Counted from the stretch's first letter, positions 11,248 to 23,800 are shown. The stretch: DNA of 64,000 bases from Enchytraeus crypticus (GCA_905160935.1 CAJHZI010000882.1:2860501-2924500); one strand, 5' to 3'. The notes: generated by a model from the sequence alone, not told the origin. Numbers and translations are program-made.

Positions 11248-11905
11248 ACTGTCACTGCTTACTGACTACCACTGGTATATGTTGTAATCCTGCTATTCTC
11301 TAGTGCGATTGTTCTTGAGTCTTTCTCCCTTTAAACAAGAACATTTATCTTTAGTTCGAAAAACGATCTTTGTCCCTAGATAGTTGACGTGGTGAATCGG
11401 AACGATTTAACTTCCTTATTCGTCTCCGGTCTGTGCTTGAGAGAGGTTCTCTATGGTCTCTTGGTTCTCTGAGCTAGCTGTTGTCTTCCCGCGTTTTGGA
11501 CTCCTCTTCTCCCCTTCTAAGCTAAGTATTATTTAGATAGTAAAGTACACCATATACAATAGTATTGTGACTATATTTGTATGTGTGACTTTGTGAGCAC
11601 CGGGCGAATTGGCAACATAAAAGTACAGTGTTGTTTTTCCTGTCTACCTTGTGTTGTAGTTCTTCTTAAGTAGTTTTCCCCTAGACCGAGTCGAGGTAGA
11701 TAGGCGAAATACAGCGCATACCTTTATAATGTTTATCTATCACACAGTATATATTAGTTCTATTGTATATTTGTGATAGAGCGCAGTCCCACGTAAAGAA
11801 TTTGCCGAAAAAAGCTACGGCTACTGTTAACGTCAGTTTCACAACTGACGATTACGTAGACTCGAAAACATAATGCAATAGCAATCTGAATAGAATTTTG
11901 TTAGA

Positions 11906-11948
<43 letters not shown>

Positions 11949-13180
11949 GAGAGAGAGAACTATGATTTATTTCAAAAATATACTCAAATATGCACACACA
12001 CACTAGGCCGTCAAAGAGATTTAAAAAACTAAGAGTTAGCAGCTTAGCTAACAGAATAACGTTGACATGGTGACAGAATAAATGGCCTAGTTAAGGGAGT
12101 AGTTAACCTTTAAAGCAATATCATATACAGGTAAGACATTTATTATCGATAATATTTACAGACAACATCAGTTAATTTTTAATCTACATGTAAGTAGTGT
12201 TCCTTATGAAGCGTGTAAGCTGACTCTGATTATATATATATGTACATTAGATCTACCACTTGTATAAGGGTAGAGAGATAGAGGCCTATTCTAACTTTTA
12301 AATTGTAAAATTTAATTTTTGCGATGTAATATATTTCATTGTAGGTTAGCTAAATACAATAAAGACCTTGTAAGAAACTTATTTTAACAATATAATTTTA
12401 AAAGTTGATTAGTAGTTTTCTACCTGACTAACTTTGCTGAATGCAGAACGTTCAAGATAGACACGAATCGTTTAACTTGGAGCAGAACTGACTGTGCACG
12501 TTGAAGCAAGGATGAGGCAGGAAGTGGAATGATATGTGCTAGAAACTCTCGTGACTTAAATAAAGTCGTCGATGAAACATATCCTTGATGTCATAATTGA
12601 CTGGATGGAGCTCATTCAAACATCGCTTCACTGCCTGTGTGGAAGACATCGCTTTCAGTTTGCCTGAGAACTCTATTTTTCAATTTAAAGCACATTACAG
12701 CGATCTTCTTAATGAGTGAAAGCGACAATCTCGAGGCTACGGTAATAGTAAAACGATATTATTTGGTTTAACGTGAATTTTGAAATTTATTTCTTAATGC
12801 ACCGCATTATATTTTTGAACGAAGGTTCAATGCTGCTACAGAATGCGACACTTGAGCTATCGGAATTAAAGTATAAGTTAAATTGTTAAACTATTTAGCT
12901 CTCCACTAATATCATATAATATGGCAGCAACAGCTTCTTCAGGAATACTAAAACCTTGACGAGACTGTTCCAGTTGCATCCAGCGCCAGCCGGTTTCAAA
13001 AATATGATTTAATACTACTAATAATAATTAAATATTCATTAATATATTGAAATAGCAGTTGCAGTCTAAAGCTGTAGGTGATGATAATGCTTCCCTATGA
13101 TCTAGCTACATGTGTAACGAGACTGCTATATACCGGTGCTGTTAATTAGACCTAAAGTAAAAACCTTCTTCATCTTTTAC
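11248..13180. other. Intergenic, scattered simple repeats
   Basis: No gene is recognised. The region contains a SINE tail remnant on the minus strand at 11809-11842, an (AG)n tract at 11908-11958, and AT-rich sequence. A 36-codon minus-strand frame at 12539-12649 sits after a CAG acceptor-like site but matches nothing I know. Confidence 0.5.
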
Positions 13181-13185
13181 CCTGT

Positions 13186-13388
13186 TAGATTATTAATAGA
13201 CCTACCTATACTCTGTCAGATGAATGATAAACCTACCTGTACTCTGTCAGATGATTGATAAGCCTACCTGTACTCTGTCAGATGATTAATAAACCAACCT
13301 GTACTCTGTCAGATGACTGATAAGCCTACCTGTGCTTGATCAGATGATTGATAAGCCTACCTGTACTTTATCAGATGTATGCCAATGT
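13186..13388. repeat. 31-bp minisatellite, about 6 copies
   Basis: Tandem units of about 31 bp are built on CCTACCTGTACTCTGTCAGA, with single-base differences between copies and the most divergence in the last two. Confidence 0.95.
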
Positions 13389-14041
13389 TCAATCAGATGG
13401 GCACTATTCCTATGGGTGCTATCCTACAGGTTAACTCCCAGTCTATTCTAACACCCAAAATTCAATTCTACTGGGTCTGCTGTTGTTAGGTGCTCATAAA
13501 TTGCATTCTCTAACGAACTGAGGCAGAAGAAATAATCTAAACAGTTAATACGATAATTATTTAATTAATTTTTAATTAGCGACATGCAGTATAAAATTAT
13601 GTACATTAGACCAGACTTTAAAAATTATAGTGCTAAACGTACCACCGGCTTAGACAATGAATCCTGCAATATTATAAAATCCGCTCTAGACTCCAGACTC
13701 AACTGACTTTCGATTAAAAATCAAGGTTCTTTCGTCGCTTATGATATTTTCGGGTGACGCCAACTGGGTGGCTCAGCCACACCCGTATTTGTATGCCCAT
13801 TATTAGCGGTTACTCAATATTGAGCATGATGTTTTAGGATTATTTAAAATTTTCTTAATCTTCCGCCAAATTAATGCATCATTCTTTCTATAAAACTTTA
13901 AATAGCGAAGCTTGCTGTGAGAATGCTTATGTTTTAATTATAGTTATTCGACAATAAATTGGAATATTTATGTTGTAGGAAGTCGTATCCCAATTCTAGT
14001 TAAATTAGGATTCAAGAGAAGATGCTAGTAGCAGTAATAGT

Positions 14042-14200
14042 AAGGGTTTAACGTCCGTTTCCTATTATATTGATTATGTCAGAGGCGTCCCTCCATCACA
14101 TGCAACTACAAATCGACTTTCCAAAGCGACCTTAAACATGTGCTAACCAGAAAGAAAATAGATCCTAAACGGTGCCGGTCCGGTGTTCAAATATTAGTCA
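14042..14200 (-). repeat. Dispersed repeat with the LINE-like tail, copy 2 (family D)
   Basis: This is homologous to 297-465 in the same orientation: GGTTTAACGTCCGTTTCCT at the tail, then GGCGTCCCTCC, then GATCCTAAACG and a GTCCGGTGTTCAA stretch. It shows that the body as well as the tail of this element is repeated. Confidence 0.6.
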
Positions 14201-14324
14201 TGCCAGATAATATGAATCTTTGGAGAAAAAGAGGTGTTTAAGGCTACTATAGTAGGTGGAAATTAGTAGAATATGAGCGAAGATCAGAAGGTAGACAGGA
14301 GCCACAATGATGAATTTGTATATA

Positions 14325-14720
14325 GGTGGCATGGACTACGCCATTAAATGGATGTGAAGCATGGACCTTAAGGAAGGAAGTTATCCGGAACTTAAACGCT
14401 TTGGAAGTGTGGATATGGAAAAATGTGAAAGATTAGCCGTAGTCAAAGAGTTACAAATGAAGAAATTCTCAGTTGATCAGTGCATTAGGAAATAGGAAGA
14501 AGAGCTGGATAGGACACATTCTAAGAGAGAAGGGGATGGTTATTAAAAAGGTCATAGAAGGTATAACAGAAGAAAAGAGACGCTGAGACAGACCGAGATT
14601 AGGAATGTTAGAATTCCTATGTGGACATGTAGAGGAAAACGGAAGGCAGAGAAAAATTGAGGCGTTATATACCATGGACCTGCCAGTAGGGAGAGAATTG
14701 AGAGAGAAAGAGAGGGAGTC
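14325..14720 (+). mobile_element. LINE-E fragment, decayed C-terminal end
   Basis: The DNA aligns to the 36.0- and 54.3-kb copies: ACGCCATTAAATGGATGTGA, CATGGACCTTAAGGAAGGAA, GCTGGATAGGACACATTCTA, and the end CATGGACCTGCCAGTAGG followed by an AG-rich tail. The reading frame is broken several times. Confidence 0.8.
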
Positions 14721-14974
14721 ATAGTTAATAGTTGTTAGTAATAATAACTAGCATAAGGTAATAAATAAATTATGACTAACATAATTTATAATTATTAGTC
14801 AAATTTTTCAGTTGTTAGTCATAACTAGATGTTAATCATAATTAGTATTTGCAGTCTATCACTATGGCACAAATTAGGACTAACGGTTATCAGAAAAATA
14901 TTATTTTAATACTGCCAAACAACTTTTCTTTTGCAAGCTGAACAAGATTTTAACCCTTTTACCACAAGTCTCCC

Positions 14975-15345
14975 CAGTGTTGAACTTGGGACCACTGCAG
15001 AATAGGGCAAACGCAAACAAGCCGCCGCCTTTACGTAAGAGGAAGACTAAGGCTAGAGCTGACGGAGGTAGAATGGACCCACCTCACCATGAAGTTTTTC
15101 CCCAGGACTAGATGGAAGTTATTTCATTATAAAACTGAATAAGGCAACGGGAAACTATCTCAGAAGCCATAATATTCCCAATCTATAAGCTACATTAAGG
15201 TGTGGATAAGGCATTGCCATTTATGAAGGGATTAACTCATTAATCGATGGTGTGCTCATTGTGGAGCGTAAAAGGCAGCATGTGAGTGTGAATTCGTTCC
15301 TAGGATCTGTCGCTTGGCAGAGGACTACAGAGAGGGAGAGGGAGA
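14975..15345 (+). mobile_element. Family B SINE-like element, near full length
   Basis: It aligns over most of its ~370 bp to the reverse complement of 25110-25500, from a head with GGGACCACTGCAGAATAGGG through CCACCTCACCATGAAG and AACGGGAAACTATCTCAGAA to the end TCTGTCGCTTGGCAGAGGAC and an AG-rich tail. It has no long ORF. Its last ~45 bp resemble the LINE-E 3' end. Confidence 0.75.
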
Positions 15346-16009
15346 GAAAGACTACAATACTGTAGTAACAGGTTATATTAAGGTATCCATGATGCCAATA
15401 ATGAATAACGAAGTTTCTGGTGTTTCAGTGTTTGACTTTAGGTGATCAATATTCACTTTCATTCAGTTAAATTTACCATATCGTGCTAGTTTGGTTATCT
15501 AATTTATTAATTTAATTATCGTTGTCCGGCACGCTATCACAGCATTGTGATGATGATTGTACAGGTAACTGTGGATTAAATATTAATGGCGCCGCCTGTT
15601 TCAACTGCATTTGTAGCATATTATTTACACCTTCTAGTAACTGCAGGACTTAACTCTAGATTAAAATCCTATCAGAAATTTTATACGGGTTTTCTTTTTG
15701 AACATAAGCGCTCATGCATACAAAAAATATTGAAAAAATAATTACGTAATTCGGAGTAACTTTTATATCTTTAAATAAACTTATGACTACAAAAATGACT
15801 ACAAAAAATTATTTATTTATTTGCTGTTGATTTTGAAAGCAATGGAAAAATACAAGCTAATTTTCTCTGGGTAAAACATTTCAATAAAATACGATTAAGG
15901 CAAAGACTTATTGATGGGATCAATCTGTTTTAAAGGAATGATATTAATAAGCAAGCATGTCTGTAGACTATTAGTAGGAATATGTAGTTTGAACCTAACA
16001 CTACTACAG

Positions 16010-16021
16010 AGAAAGAGCAAT

Positions 16022-16054
<33 letters not shown>

Positions 16055-16105
16055 CAGAGAGAGAGATAGAGAGAGAGACAGAGAGAAAGAGAGAGAGAGA
16101 TACTT
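16010..16105. repeat. (AG)n-rich tract
   Basis: Imperfect GA dinucleotide with ACAGAG interruptions. The minus-strand open frame with SLSLSL is its translation. Confidence 0.95.
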
Positions 16106-16586
16106 AGAGAGATAATGAAGGACTCCTCATTTTCCAAATCAATGTTCAAGATTATAAAGCCGTTGATACCATTAGGATCAACCTGACTAGGAGTGAACAA
16201 AAAAGGCAGTATGAAGGCTTAACCTAGAGCAACAAAAGATATACTGTGTTCTATTGTATGTGCAAATGAAATAAAAACTGCAAAGCAAATTCTTCATAAC
16301 ACTCAGTAAAATTTACTACACGAATCTACGATTCACTTTTACAATTTTTAAATTCATACATGTACATATTCGTTGCAGTTTTAGATTTTCTAGATTTACA
16401 TGCAGAAGTTATAGGTTTTATTCGGCTTAAAGTAAGCGTCGTAGCCACATTTACAACGTATAATTTATAATACTACTATGTATTAACATATGTATATAAT
16501 ACTACTGTCTCAGTTCACGTCATGATTTATATTAGAGCTTTTAGCGTCATACGAATTGAACTGCTGAATATCCTTCATAAGCTAAC

Positions 16587-16592
16587 TTTATT
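16587..16592 (-). terminator. Candidate polyadenylation signal of gene B
   Basis: AATAAA on the minus strand about 60 nt past the gene B stop codon, the usual place for a metazoan 3' end. Confidence 0.5.
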
Positions 16593-16651
16593 GAAGAAAT
16601 TCAAGTATCGTTTGATTTGAAACTGCCTAAATTTATGTATTGCAACTTAGA

Positions 16652-17280
16652 CTATTTACAAAATCGTTGAAAATAATCAATGAATTCTTCCAGACTTATC
16701 TTTCTGTCATTATCCTTATCAATTTCTTTGACTAAAAGCTGAAAAGAAAAATACAACCAACCCAGTATTAATTACACATAAATAGTAAAATAATGAGTGT
16801 ATTGAATTAAAACACCTAATGTATTAGGAATAAATGTGTTTCTACAGTAGTAGACGAATACTTTTTCTATTCGTATATTCGAACTTATTTTGATTGAACA
16901 AATATATTTATTTTTCTCTTAATACATTGAATAACAGTTTATCTGAAATAGTTTATCTGAAATTCACTTTACAATAAATGGCTTAGTGTCAAATAACAAA
17001 CTTAAAATTTATGTAGTCTATATTATGCTAATGACCTAATCAATAGCTAGGTACGTAGGTCGGTGTACATATTCCCTCTCATATTTGTATTTCACATTCC
17101 GTATACATGTAGAACAATCCATTTAACAAAAGTTAATCCCTTCACAAAAGGTTAAGTTAAGCCTAATCTACAACTCAACATAGCTTACACCTTGAAGAAA
17201 TATGCTTTTGAATGCATGCTTAGTAACCTCTTATGACATCTTATCACATGCCGTTTACGGTTTGCTAACTTTTCACTTTT

Positions 17281-17350
<70 letters not shown>

Positions 17351-17859
17351 TAATTGCTTGAAATATTAATTAACTGGGTGCTTCAAGACCTTTCAAAATA
17401 TTTTGATGGTTATATTTTTTGTTTTTGTAGCTAGTTGATTAATTAATGCGAGCATCAATGGCTTCATCAATGGCTTTTATCTTAATATGGCTTTTGGATA
17501 TTTTAATATCTCCATCACTTCATTGAATTTCAACCATTAAATTAATAATTTCACTTAATGGTTAACGTAGTTTGACAAAAAACTTCTTCGCGAACTAAAT
17601 TATTTAATATTGTAGTTAATTTAACACTTTTATATACTTTTATTTACAATCCTTTAGTCTTCTCGCTATTATAAGCTCTACTCACATCAGCTTGGCACTT
17701 TAGCCTCGCCTCATTCATCGGGAGCCCGGCTGACTGGTAGTAGGACGCTAACACTACTTGCAGCTCCCGGCTTTCTATCTGGCCGCTTTGATCAGTGTCC
17801 ACAAGGCGAAAGGCTCTCGTTAGCTGTGCTCTGATCTCTGGTTTGATGTTGCTGGTCAT
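16652..17859 (-). CDS. EF-hand gene B, small two-EF-hand calcium-binding protein (2 exons)
   Basis: Exon 1 is 17859-17686 and exon 2 is 16738-16652, joined in phase 0 to give 86 residues. The ATG at 17859 follows a TTACTTAG acceptor-like site by 18 nt, so a leader exon is probable. Exon 1 has loop DTDQSGQIESRE after RAFRLV, then ELQVVLASYYQSAGLPMNEA, and ends GCTGAT|GTGAGT. Exon 2 follows a TTTTCTTTTCAG acceptor and has LLVKEI, loop DKDNDRKISLEE (Arg at loop position 6), then FIDYFQRFCK and stop. Both loops keep acidic residues at 1, 3, 5 or 9 and Glu at 12, so calcium binding is likely. An AATAAA lies 60 nt downstream. It is the closest in layout to gene C. Intron position and phase equal those of A and C. 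No signal peptide was seen; cytosolic calcium buffer or sensor is inferred. Confidence 0.87.
16739..17685 (-). other. Intron of EF-hand gene B
   Basis: GT (17685-17684) to AG, phase 0, about 0.95 kb. It contains a 65-bp (AT)n tract at 17284-17347 and no recognisable transposon. Confidence 0.85.
17284..17347. repeat. (AT)n microsatellite
   Basis: Pure AT dinucleotide inside the gene B intron. Confidence 0.98.
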
Positions 17860-17879
17860 GGTCCGTCGATGGAAGCTAA

Positions 17880-18851
17880 GTAACAAAAATAAAGTACATA
17901 TCAATTACATAATACTGTTTATGTTCGACTTTAATTTTCGAGTTTGCCAAATTGAGTCGACAGTATAATTAAAAATAGAAAATAAAATGAGTTAGAATGC
18001 TGAAAGAAAAAAGTTATTATTATTGTTGCCATATCTGTAATTAATAGTAATATTATTATTATCATTATTGCCATATCTATAATATAAATACCGATTACTT
18101 AAATTTCCAGATTACAGTTGAAGTAATCAGTACTTTAACTTCCGAGATACCGTCTACAATTAAAAGGTGTAAACAAAATCACGAGTTAGATTAGTGACAG
18201 ATAAAATTACTTATTATAGTATAATATAGTTTGAAAGATAAGTCTATATAGTATGAAAGACAATATTGGTTGAAAATGTTACAAATATTAAATTCAAAGA
18301 ATTGTTAATAAAGGTGTAATTTTCTTGTTAATGCTTTCGCCATGTGGAACCGCACAATTATATAAGTGAGAATCAATCTATCAAAAAATAACACACTTAG
18401 CATTAAACAGCATCGAGCTCTTCTGTCATATTCAGTCCTATTATATCAGTGGATGAATATGACAGTTCCTCTCCCACTACTTTATTTCTCTCTAGTGTTT
18501 TACATAAGCAGATCTGTAGTAAATTTTTATACAGATAATCTTCAAAAATATAAAGTCAAGAACAAGCTAACTTGAATAAAACAATTTATGCCTTTAACGA
18601 TAATCTCCTATACACTCACGGCCTAAATTGGTCTAAATGAAGTGCGTAATTAAAGCTTAAATCCATTATTATTTTTTGCTTAGATTAAAACCAATGAGTT
18701 CTTTCAATTGTTTAAAATATATTTATGCACCTTATTTCGAATTTGTTTAATTCCATAATTGTATTTTATTCAATGTTTAATTCATAGAACTTATCATGAC
18801 ATTCATATATATGTTGGCCTAGTGAAAAAGTAGAATATTTAAATACTATAT

Positions 18852-18906
<55 letters not shown>

Positions 18907-19250
18907 CATATGTATATACTATATATAGGGGCCTACATGTATATACAGTATACAGAATGTATAAAATAATGCTATGCTACATGTTCCCAGTATTTTAAAC
19001 TAAAACGTTTACATTAATATAGTTAAGAAGAAACTTTCGAATTTTGTATTATTCTAAAATTTTGTCCACAATGAACATAATTCAAGCCCAAGAAACCTCA
19101 ATTATATATTTGAGTCGTGAAAATGTCGTTATTCTTAGTTTTTCTGTAATTTTGTAATTACATGTATATTAGAAGACTTCATGGTTGTTGCAATGAACAC
19201 GCCTTGTTCACAATTTATATATAAGAAATAAATATATTTCAGATAGAATG
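17880..19250. other. AT-rich intergenic stretch upstream of gene B
   Basis: No gene is recognised. It contains a duplicated ATTATTATTATC-like patch at 18017-18075 and an AT/ATACATGTAT tract at 18838-18950. The 69-codon frame at 18366 has no supporting features. Confidence 0.5.
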
Positions 19251-19460
19251 CAGATATTATAGAGCAGTTATTTATAAACAATAAGTGACGTAGGGTTTTT
19301 CCAAAGATTTATAATAGACGATAGAAGCCGAGGTTATTGGTGTGCAGGCCTATAGATAGATTATTACGAAGGGTATTTCCAAAGTGACGCAGCTGCGTCG
19401 TAAATTAGCTAAGCGAAGAAACGCTGTGATTTGATAGGAGAGTTTGATATCGATCGACAG

Positions 19461-19472
19461 AGATGTATATAA
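19461..19472 (+). promoter_or_regulatory. Candidate TATA box of the GC-rich island
   Basis: TGTATATAAGGAG lies about 30 bp before a run of GTTGGGGCC-type GC-rich sequence, the spacing expected between a TATA box and a start site. It is preceded by a duplicated TTTCCAAAG word and a GACGCAGCTGCGTC palindrome, which could be protein-binding sites. There is no expression evidence. Confidence 0.35.
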
Positions 19473-19747
19473 GGAGAAGCTAGATACAGTAGAAACAAGT
19501 TGGGGCCGGGGGCCTACTTGGTTCGTCTGAGTAGGTTCCCAGGAGGGCGGCTCCGATGGGGCTATACGGCGTACAACGTGTAGTACTCATAAAGGATCGA
19601 GTCTCAATGATCCTTCCTCTAACTGACTCCCTACGGGATAGGTAAGGGAGCCCCTCAGGTTGGCTAGTGTTCCAAGCCGCGAAGGCTAATAGGAGGCGAG
19701 AGAGTTCGGTGTCCCCCTGGGTAGGCCCAGGTAGGAGGCTGGTAGTC

Positions 19748-20005
19748 CACGGCGATACCCGGGTCGAGTCCGTCTCTGCGGGTATTTACTAAGCGCCTGG
19801 GTCGAGTGTGTCTCTGCAGGCGGGAAGCTAGCGACGGCATTACCTGGATGGAGTTCGTCTCTGCAGGTATTTGTTAGGCGCCTGGACAGAGTTCGTCTCT
19901 GCAGGCGGGGGATAGCGACGGCATTGCCTGGACGGAGTTCGTCTCTGCAGGTATTTGCTAAGCGCCTGGATGGAGTTCGTCCCTGCAGGCGAGAGCAGGA
20001 TTGCT
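19748..20005 (+). repeat. Tandem array of three ~84-bp units, six predicted hairpins
   Basis: Three units of about 84 bp each contain two similar halves. Every half reads CCTGG, about four bases, GAG-TTCGT-CTC, TG, CAGG. Flanking bases pair as TACCTG/CAGGTA in the first half and CGCCTG/CAGGCG in the second. In unit 1 the first half is instead TACCCG/CGGGTA, which is a compensating change on both sides of the stem. Unit 3 keeps pairing with a G-T wobble (TGCCTG/CAGGTA). Confidence 0.85.
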
Positions 20006-20869
20006 AATGACCAGTTGACTATCCACGAATTTCATAGTGACTACACGGAAGCCATTGTACCACCTTCAGCAACGATGGACGAGAGAAGGAACTACGGGAA
20101 GACCAGTATTAAAAGAATGCAGAAGCTGGATTACAACTGACCAGTAGACTACTCACGAATTTCACCGCACTAAACGAAAGGCCATTGCACGCTTCAGCAA
20201 CGGCGAGCGAAGGAACTACGGAAAGGCCAATGTTAAAAGGATGGTGGAGAATAAGTCTAAAAAAGGATATAGGTAAGTTTTAATAGGGTAAAGAAGAATA
20301 ACGTTCGTCGTAGTTAAACAATCAATCATATAATTATCTACTACAGCCAGTTTGAAGACTAAGAAGCATGGCAGAAACTCAACCGTTATTGCCTAAAATA
20401 TAGCAGACCCGGAGTACCTTCTACTCCCGTTTCGGGTCACCATATCACTTCGTCCCGAGAATCACATTACGGAAGAGAATCTATGAAAGAAGCAAGGGGA
20501 TCGGCCTTAGATAGAAGTTGAGCAAGGATAGGCCTTTCGAAATGCAGCACCCTCGGTTCCTCCTGACAAGCGGTACCTGTAATAGACCATTTAACGTAGT
20601 AGCTGCTATCTCGAATCGCTGTCGCTCCACCACAGCATCCTACAAGAACTTAACGACGTGGAGTCCCGATTCGGGCCGGGCCGCCAAACCCGATGTCCCG
20701 GGTTCCCAGGACCCAATATTGAGTATGAGAGAAATACGTCCCCACTCGCTGTAAGACGGGAGGCCTCGCCAGCCGCACTGCTCAAGCGCTAAAGAAACCC
20801 CGTTCGTTACAGCTGTGACCAGTAGACTATTCACGAATTTCATCTCACTAAACTGTTTGGAGTAAGATA

Positions 20870-23800
20870 TTTCATTGTAGTATTAGTATGTGCATGACTA
20901 GCATAGTGCTTAGTAAAATATGTATTAAAATATCGATTGTAATTAGGTTTAAAATCGATTCTTTCAAAATCATTATGTGCATACAATTTATATCTATATG
21001 CCAGCAAATATGACTTATTTAAAATTAGATAATTATAAACTTAGTCACATACAATTCTTTTATATATAAGGCTGTAAACTTTGTTTCAGAGTTGCTAACC
21101 TCACACCAGTACAGTCGTACATATAAAACCTATGCGTAGGCCTATAACTGCAGCAGTTCCTAATAGAAAATCGTGCGTGTTTTATTCTTAGCTTTTTTCG
21201 ATAACTGAAGGAATTCATTTAAAGCAAAGTTGTTAGACGTGCCAGCCTGATAAGTAAACGCTTCTCAAAAACTACGTAAGCACAGCTTGAGCCTTGTTAG
21301 TAGCAAATTACTCTTGTAGCTATTAGGCATAAAAGTCATTACGTTACACGACGCTACAGCTGACAGTCATTTGTTGATAAACAATGTATTGAACACAATT
21401 ATAAACACAGGAAAAATTATAAAATGCTTCTTAAATTGCCATTTATACTGGTATTACCTCGTAGAAGATAATGATTACATACGGCTGCACAGCATTTTAC
21501 CGGTTCCTATCTTCTATTACGAAAGAAACACATTGGCAACGATTATTTTGTGGTTTTAAGATCAAACTGTTAGGATCGACAATAAAAAACAGCATTTGTA
21601 TGTTAACAAACTGCGTTCGGCCTTCACCTTCTAGTGTCTGTTTACTTATTTCCTATTGGCTATATCGTTCAACCTTGACATTGAATCGTCACATTTTTAC
21701 GAGAAACTCCTAAGAGAAAGCGTATTGTGCTCATTGTAGAGCCTTCATTGTATTCTTTGAAGCGCAGCCAAGTTGCTGTATTAAGGCTCAACTATTTTAG
21801 CTGTGTGCATTTTTGCAAAACAAACCTGCTGAAGCCTAAATACACTGCTAGACCAACCCGCACTGATGTGACAACTGACATACATCGAAAAGGTTTCTGA
21901 CAATGGCATGAATGAACTAACAGGAATAAAGGACGAGGAAGCTAGTAATATAATTTCGCTGACGGTTTTGATTAAATTGTATAAAATTAGTCATTTGAAA
22001 AATCTCCAGCTGACATTATCGATGGCGCCTGTAGACACATCAGTGACTAAAGGTTAAGATTTCAACGAGTATAAATTGATGTCATTAAAGTTTAAAACTA
22101 CGAGAAATTTCTTTACACCTCTGAAGCTCCCTTTTTTTAATTATTTTATAGAAAACGAGAAGGTCGTGCGCTTATATCTGACATACTGCAACCACAATAA
22201 ATAATGTTATAATTTAGCGTACGTCGTGAGGTACTGTTAGATATAGAGCCACAGTTCATAATAAATGCTAGTTGAAAACGGCTATCTACACTTGTAACAT
22301 ACTGCCTACTTGTTGGCTATTCACAAATTTCAGTATTAAATTATCCACATTTATTTTTGCCCTTTGGATTATTCGATTCAAAGAAAATGTCACTACAATT
22401 TTGCTGTCAATCGAAAATACTTACATTCTTCAATACACTTAATTATTATAAAAATTATTACGTTAGCCTGTTCAAACTGGTACATGTATTTATAATTTAG
22501 TATCTATCATCAAGTGAAAATAAGCTAATGATAAGATATGTCATTTCATGTCTGGATGTTTGTTTTGGTTTCTCCGTCTTAGGATAGACATCAACATTGC
22601 AAACTTAGCAGAGAATATATTAAGATAATTATTTTACTTAAATATTGACATCAATTTTTCTGTCTGCAATTTTTATAATAAATGCATTTTAATTAGCCAC
22701 CATCTTTTACAAAGGCAATCCGAGATTTTCATGGAAACCAGAAGCTGATTGTAGAATATAATATTCTCACAGCATGTTTTTTGTACTAAGCTAGTTACTT
22801 TGGCTGTTATTAAAGCGTGCTTTGCGTTAATTAAAACGCTAAGTCGCATTTTTTAAAAATCAATTCTAAGACCAGCAATTCTAAGACCAGCATTGCATAA
22901 ATTAAAGTTAAAGTTCTTTGGAACCGGTTGTATCCACATCTACAGCTCTATAATTCACGTCAAATTATGCTTTTCATCAAACATATTAACACAAACTTTA
23001 GTTGTTTCAAGGAGATTATTTCAACAGTTACTCCTGGTATTTAATCTGCGTATTTACATGCATAATTGTTGTAAAATGTAAAACTCGTTAATATTCCCGT
23101 GTTATATCTAGGATGCTTAGAATTGACAAACTGAGAATCATAAGCTTAAGTAACTCTTAGAATTAGGAAGAAAATGAGTTCAAGCGGATTGTTAGACTGT
23201 TGTGATAAATTTTATGTCCTTTAAGTTGGAATATCTACATTGGAGTTGTAAATTGACAAAGTAATTGTTGCGACGTGTGATGGGGAACGTCCCTGCCATC
23301 ATCTTTGCCGGAGAATATGGATGTTAAATCTTTATTAATATTACACTAGTAACATAAAAATTATTGATAATTATGTAACTGCTAGGGCAGATGTAGGCTT
23401 TTATGAAAACTTTAATATTTAAAACAATAATATGTATCCTCGTCTAGAACAATTAGCGTACAATGTTTTTTTTATATATTTAAGGTGATTTCAGCATTGC
23501 AGGACTTCGATATTTTATGATTCCATGCAGTATGGTCATGCTGTATTACGTCATACCATAACAACTGCATACTATACCATACTGTGGTATACGGTACCGC
23601 TAAATACCAGGCTGTACTGTGGAATACCGAATAGCTGCATACTATGCTGCACTATTTTATACCGTTTCGCTTCATATTATGCAATACTATGGCATATATC
23701 TGTTCCATTTTTAATAATGTCTAGAGCATAAATATTTCAACTGAATGTTACTTATGGTAAGGCTCAATCTATGCTCAGGAGGTAATGGAATTCTACAAAC

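Larger units (their letters stand above)
19260..20870 (+). other. GC-rich repeat island, possible retroelement promoter/leader
   Basis: This stretch is visibly more GC-rich than everything around it. It has two copies of a TTTCCAAAG-containing word (19297 and 19374), a 14-bp palindrome GACGCAGCTGCGTC (19384), and a TATA-like TGTATATAAGG (19462) followed by a GGGGCCGGGGGCC block. A hairpin-forming tandem array (19748-20005) and a duplicated ~130-bp block (20008-20137 and 20138-20262) come next. The word GACCAGTAGACTATTCACGA occurs three times (20008, 20138 and 20817, with changes). No domain was recognised in its short ORFs. Possibilities are an LTR or leader of a retroelement, or a composite satellite. 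Orientation is inferred only from the TATA-like site. Confidence 0.4.

Noticed and set aside
12539-12649. Minus-strand 36-residue frame starting MSSTQAVKRCLNELHP after a CAG site
   Set aside because: No known domain, no convincing donor, and too short to distinguish from chance.
15895-16200. 101-codon minus-strand frame rich in LSLSLS, and similar RERERE/SLSLSL frames at 45785-46135 and 51651-51986
   Set aside because: Translations of (AG)n/(TC)n tracts. The 51651-51986 minus frame is the shadow of the FGF exon plus its TC tract.
20518-20843. Open frames on both strands inside the GC-rich island as a retroelement gag gene
   Set aside because: Longer frames are expected in GC-rich DNA. No zinc knuckle, protease or other gag feature is visible.
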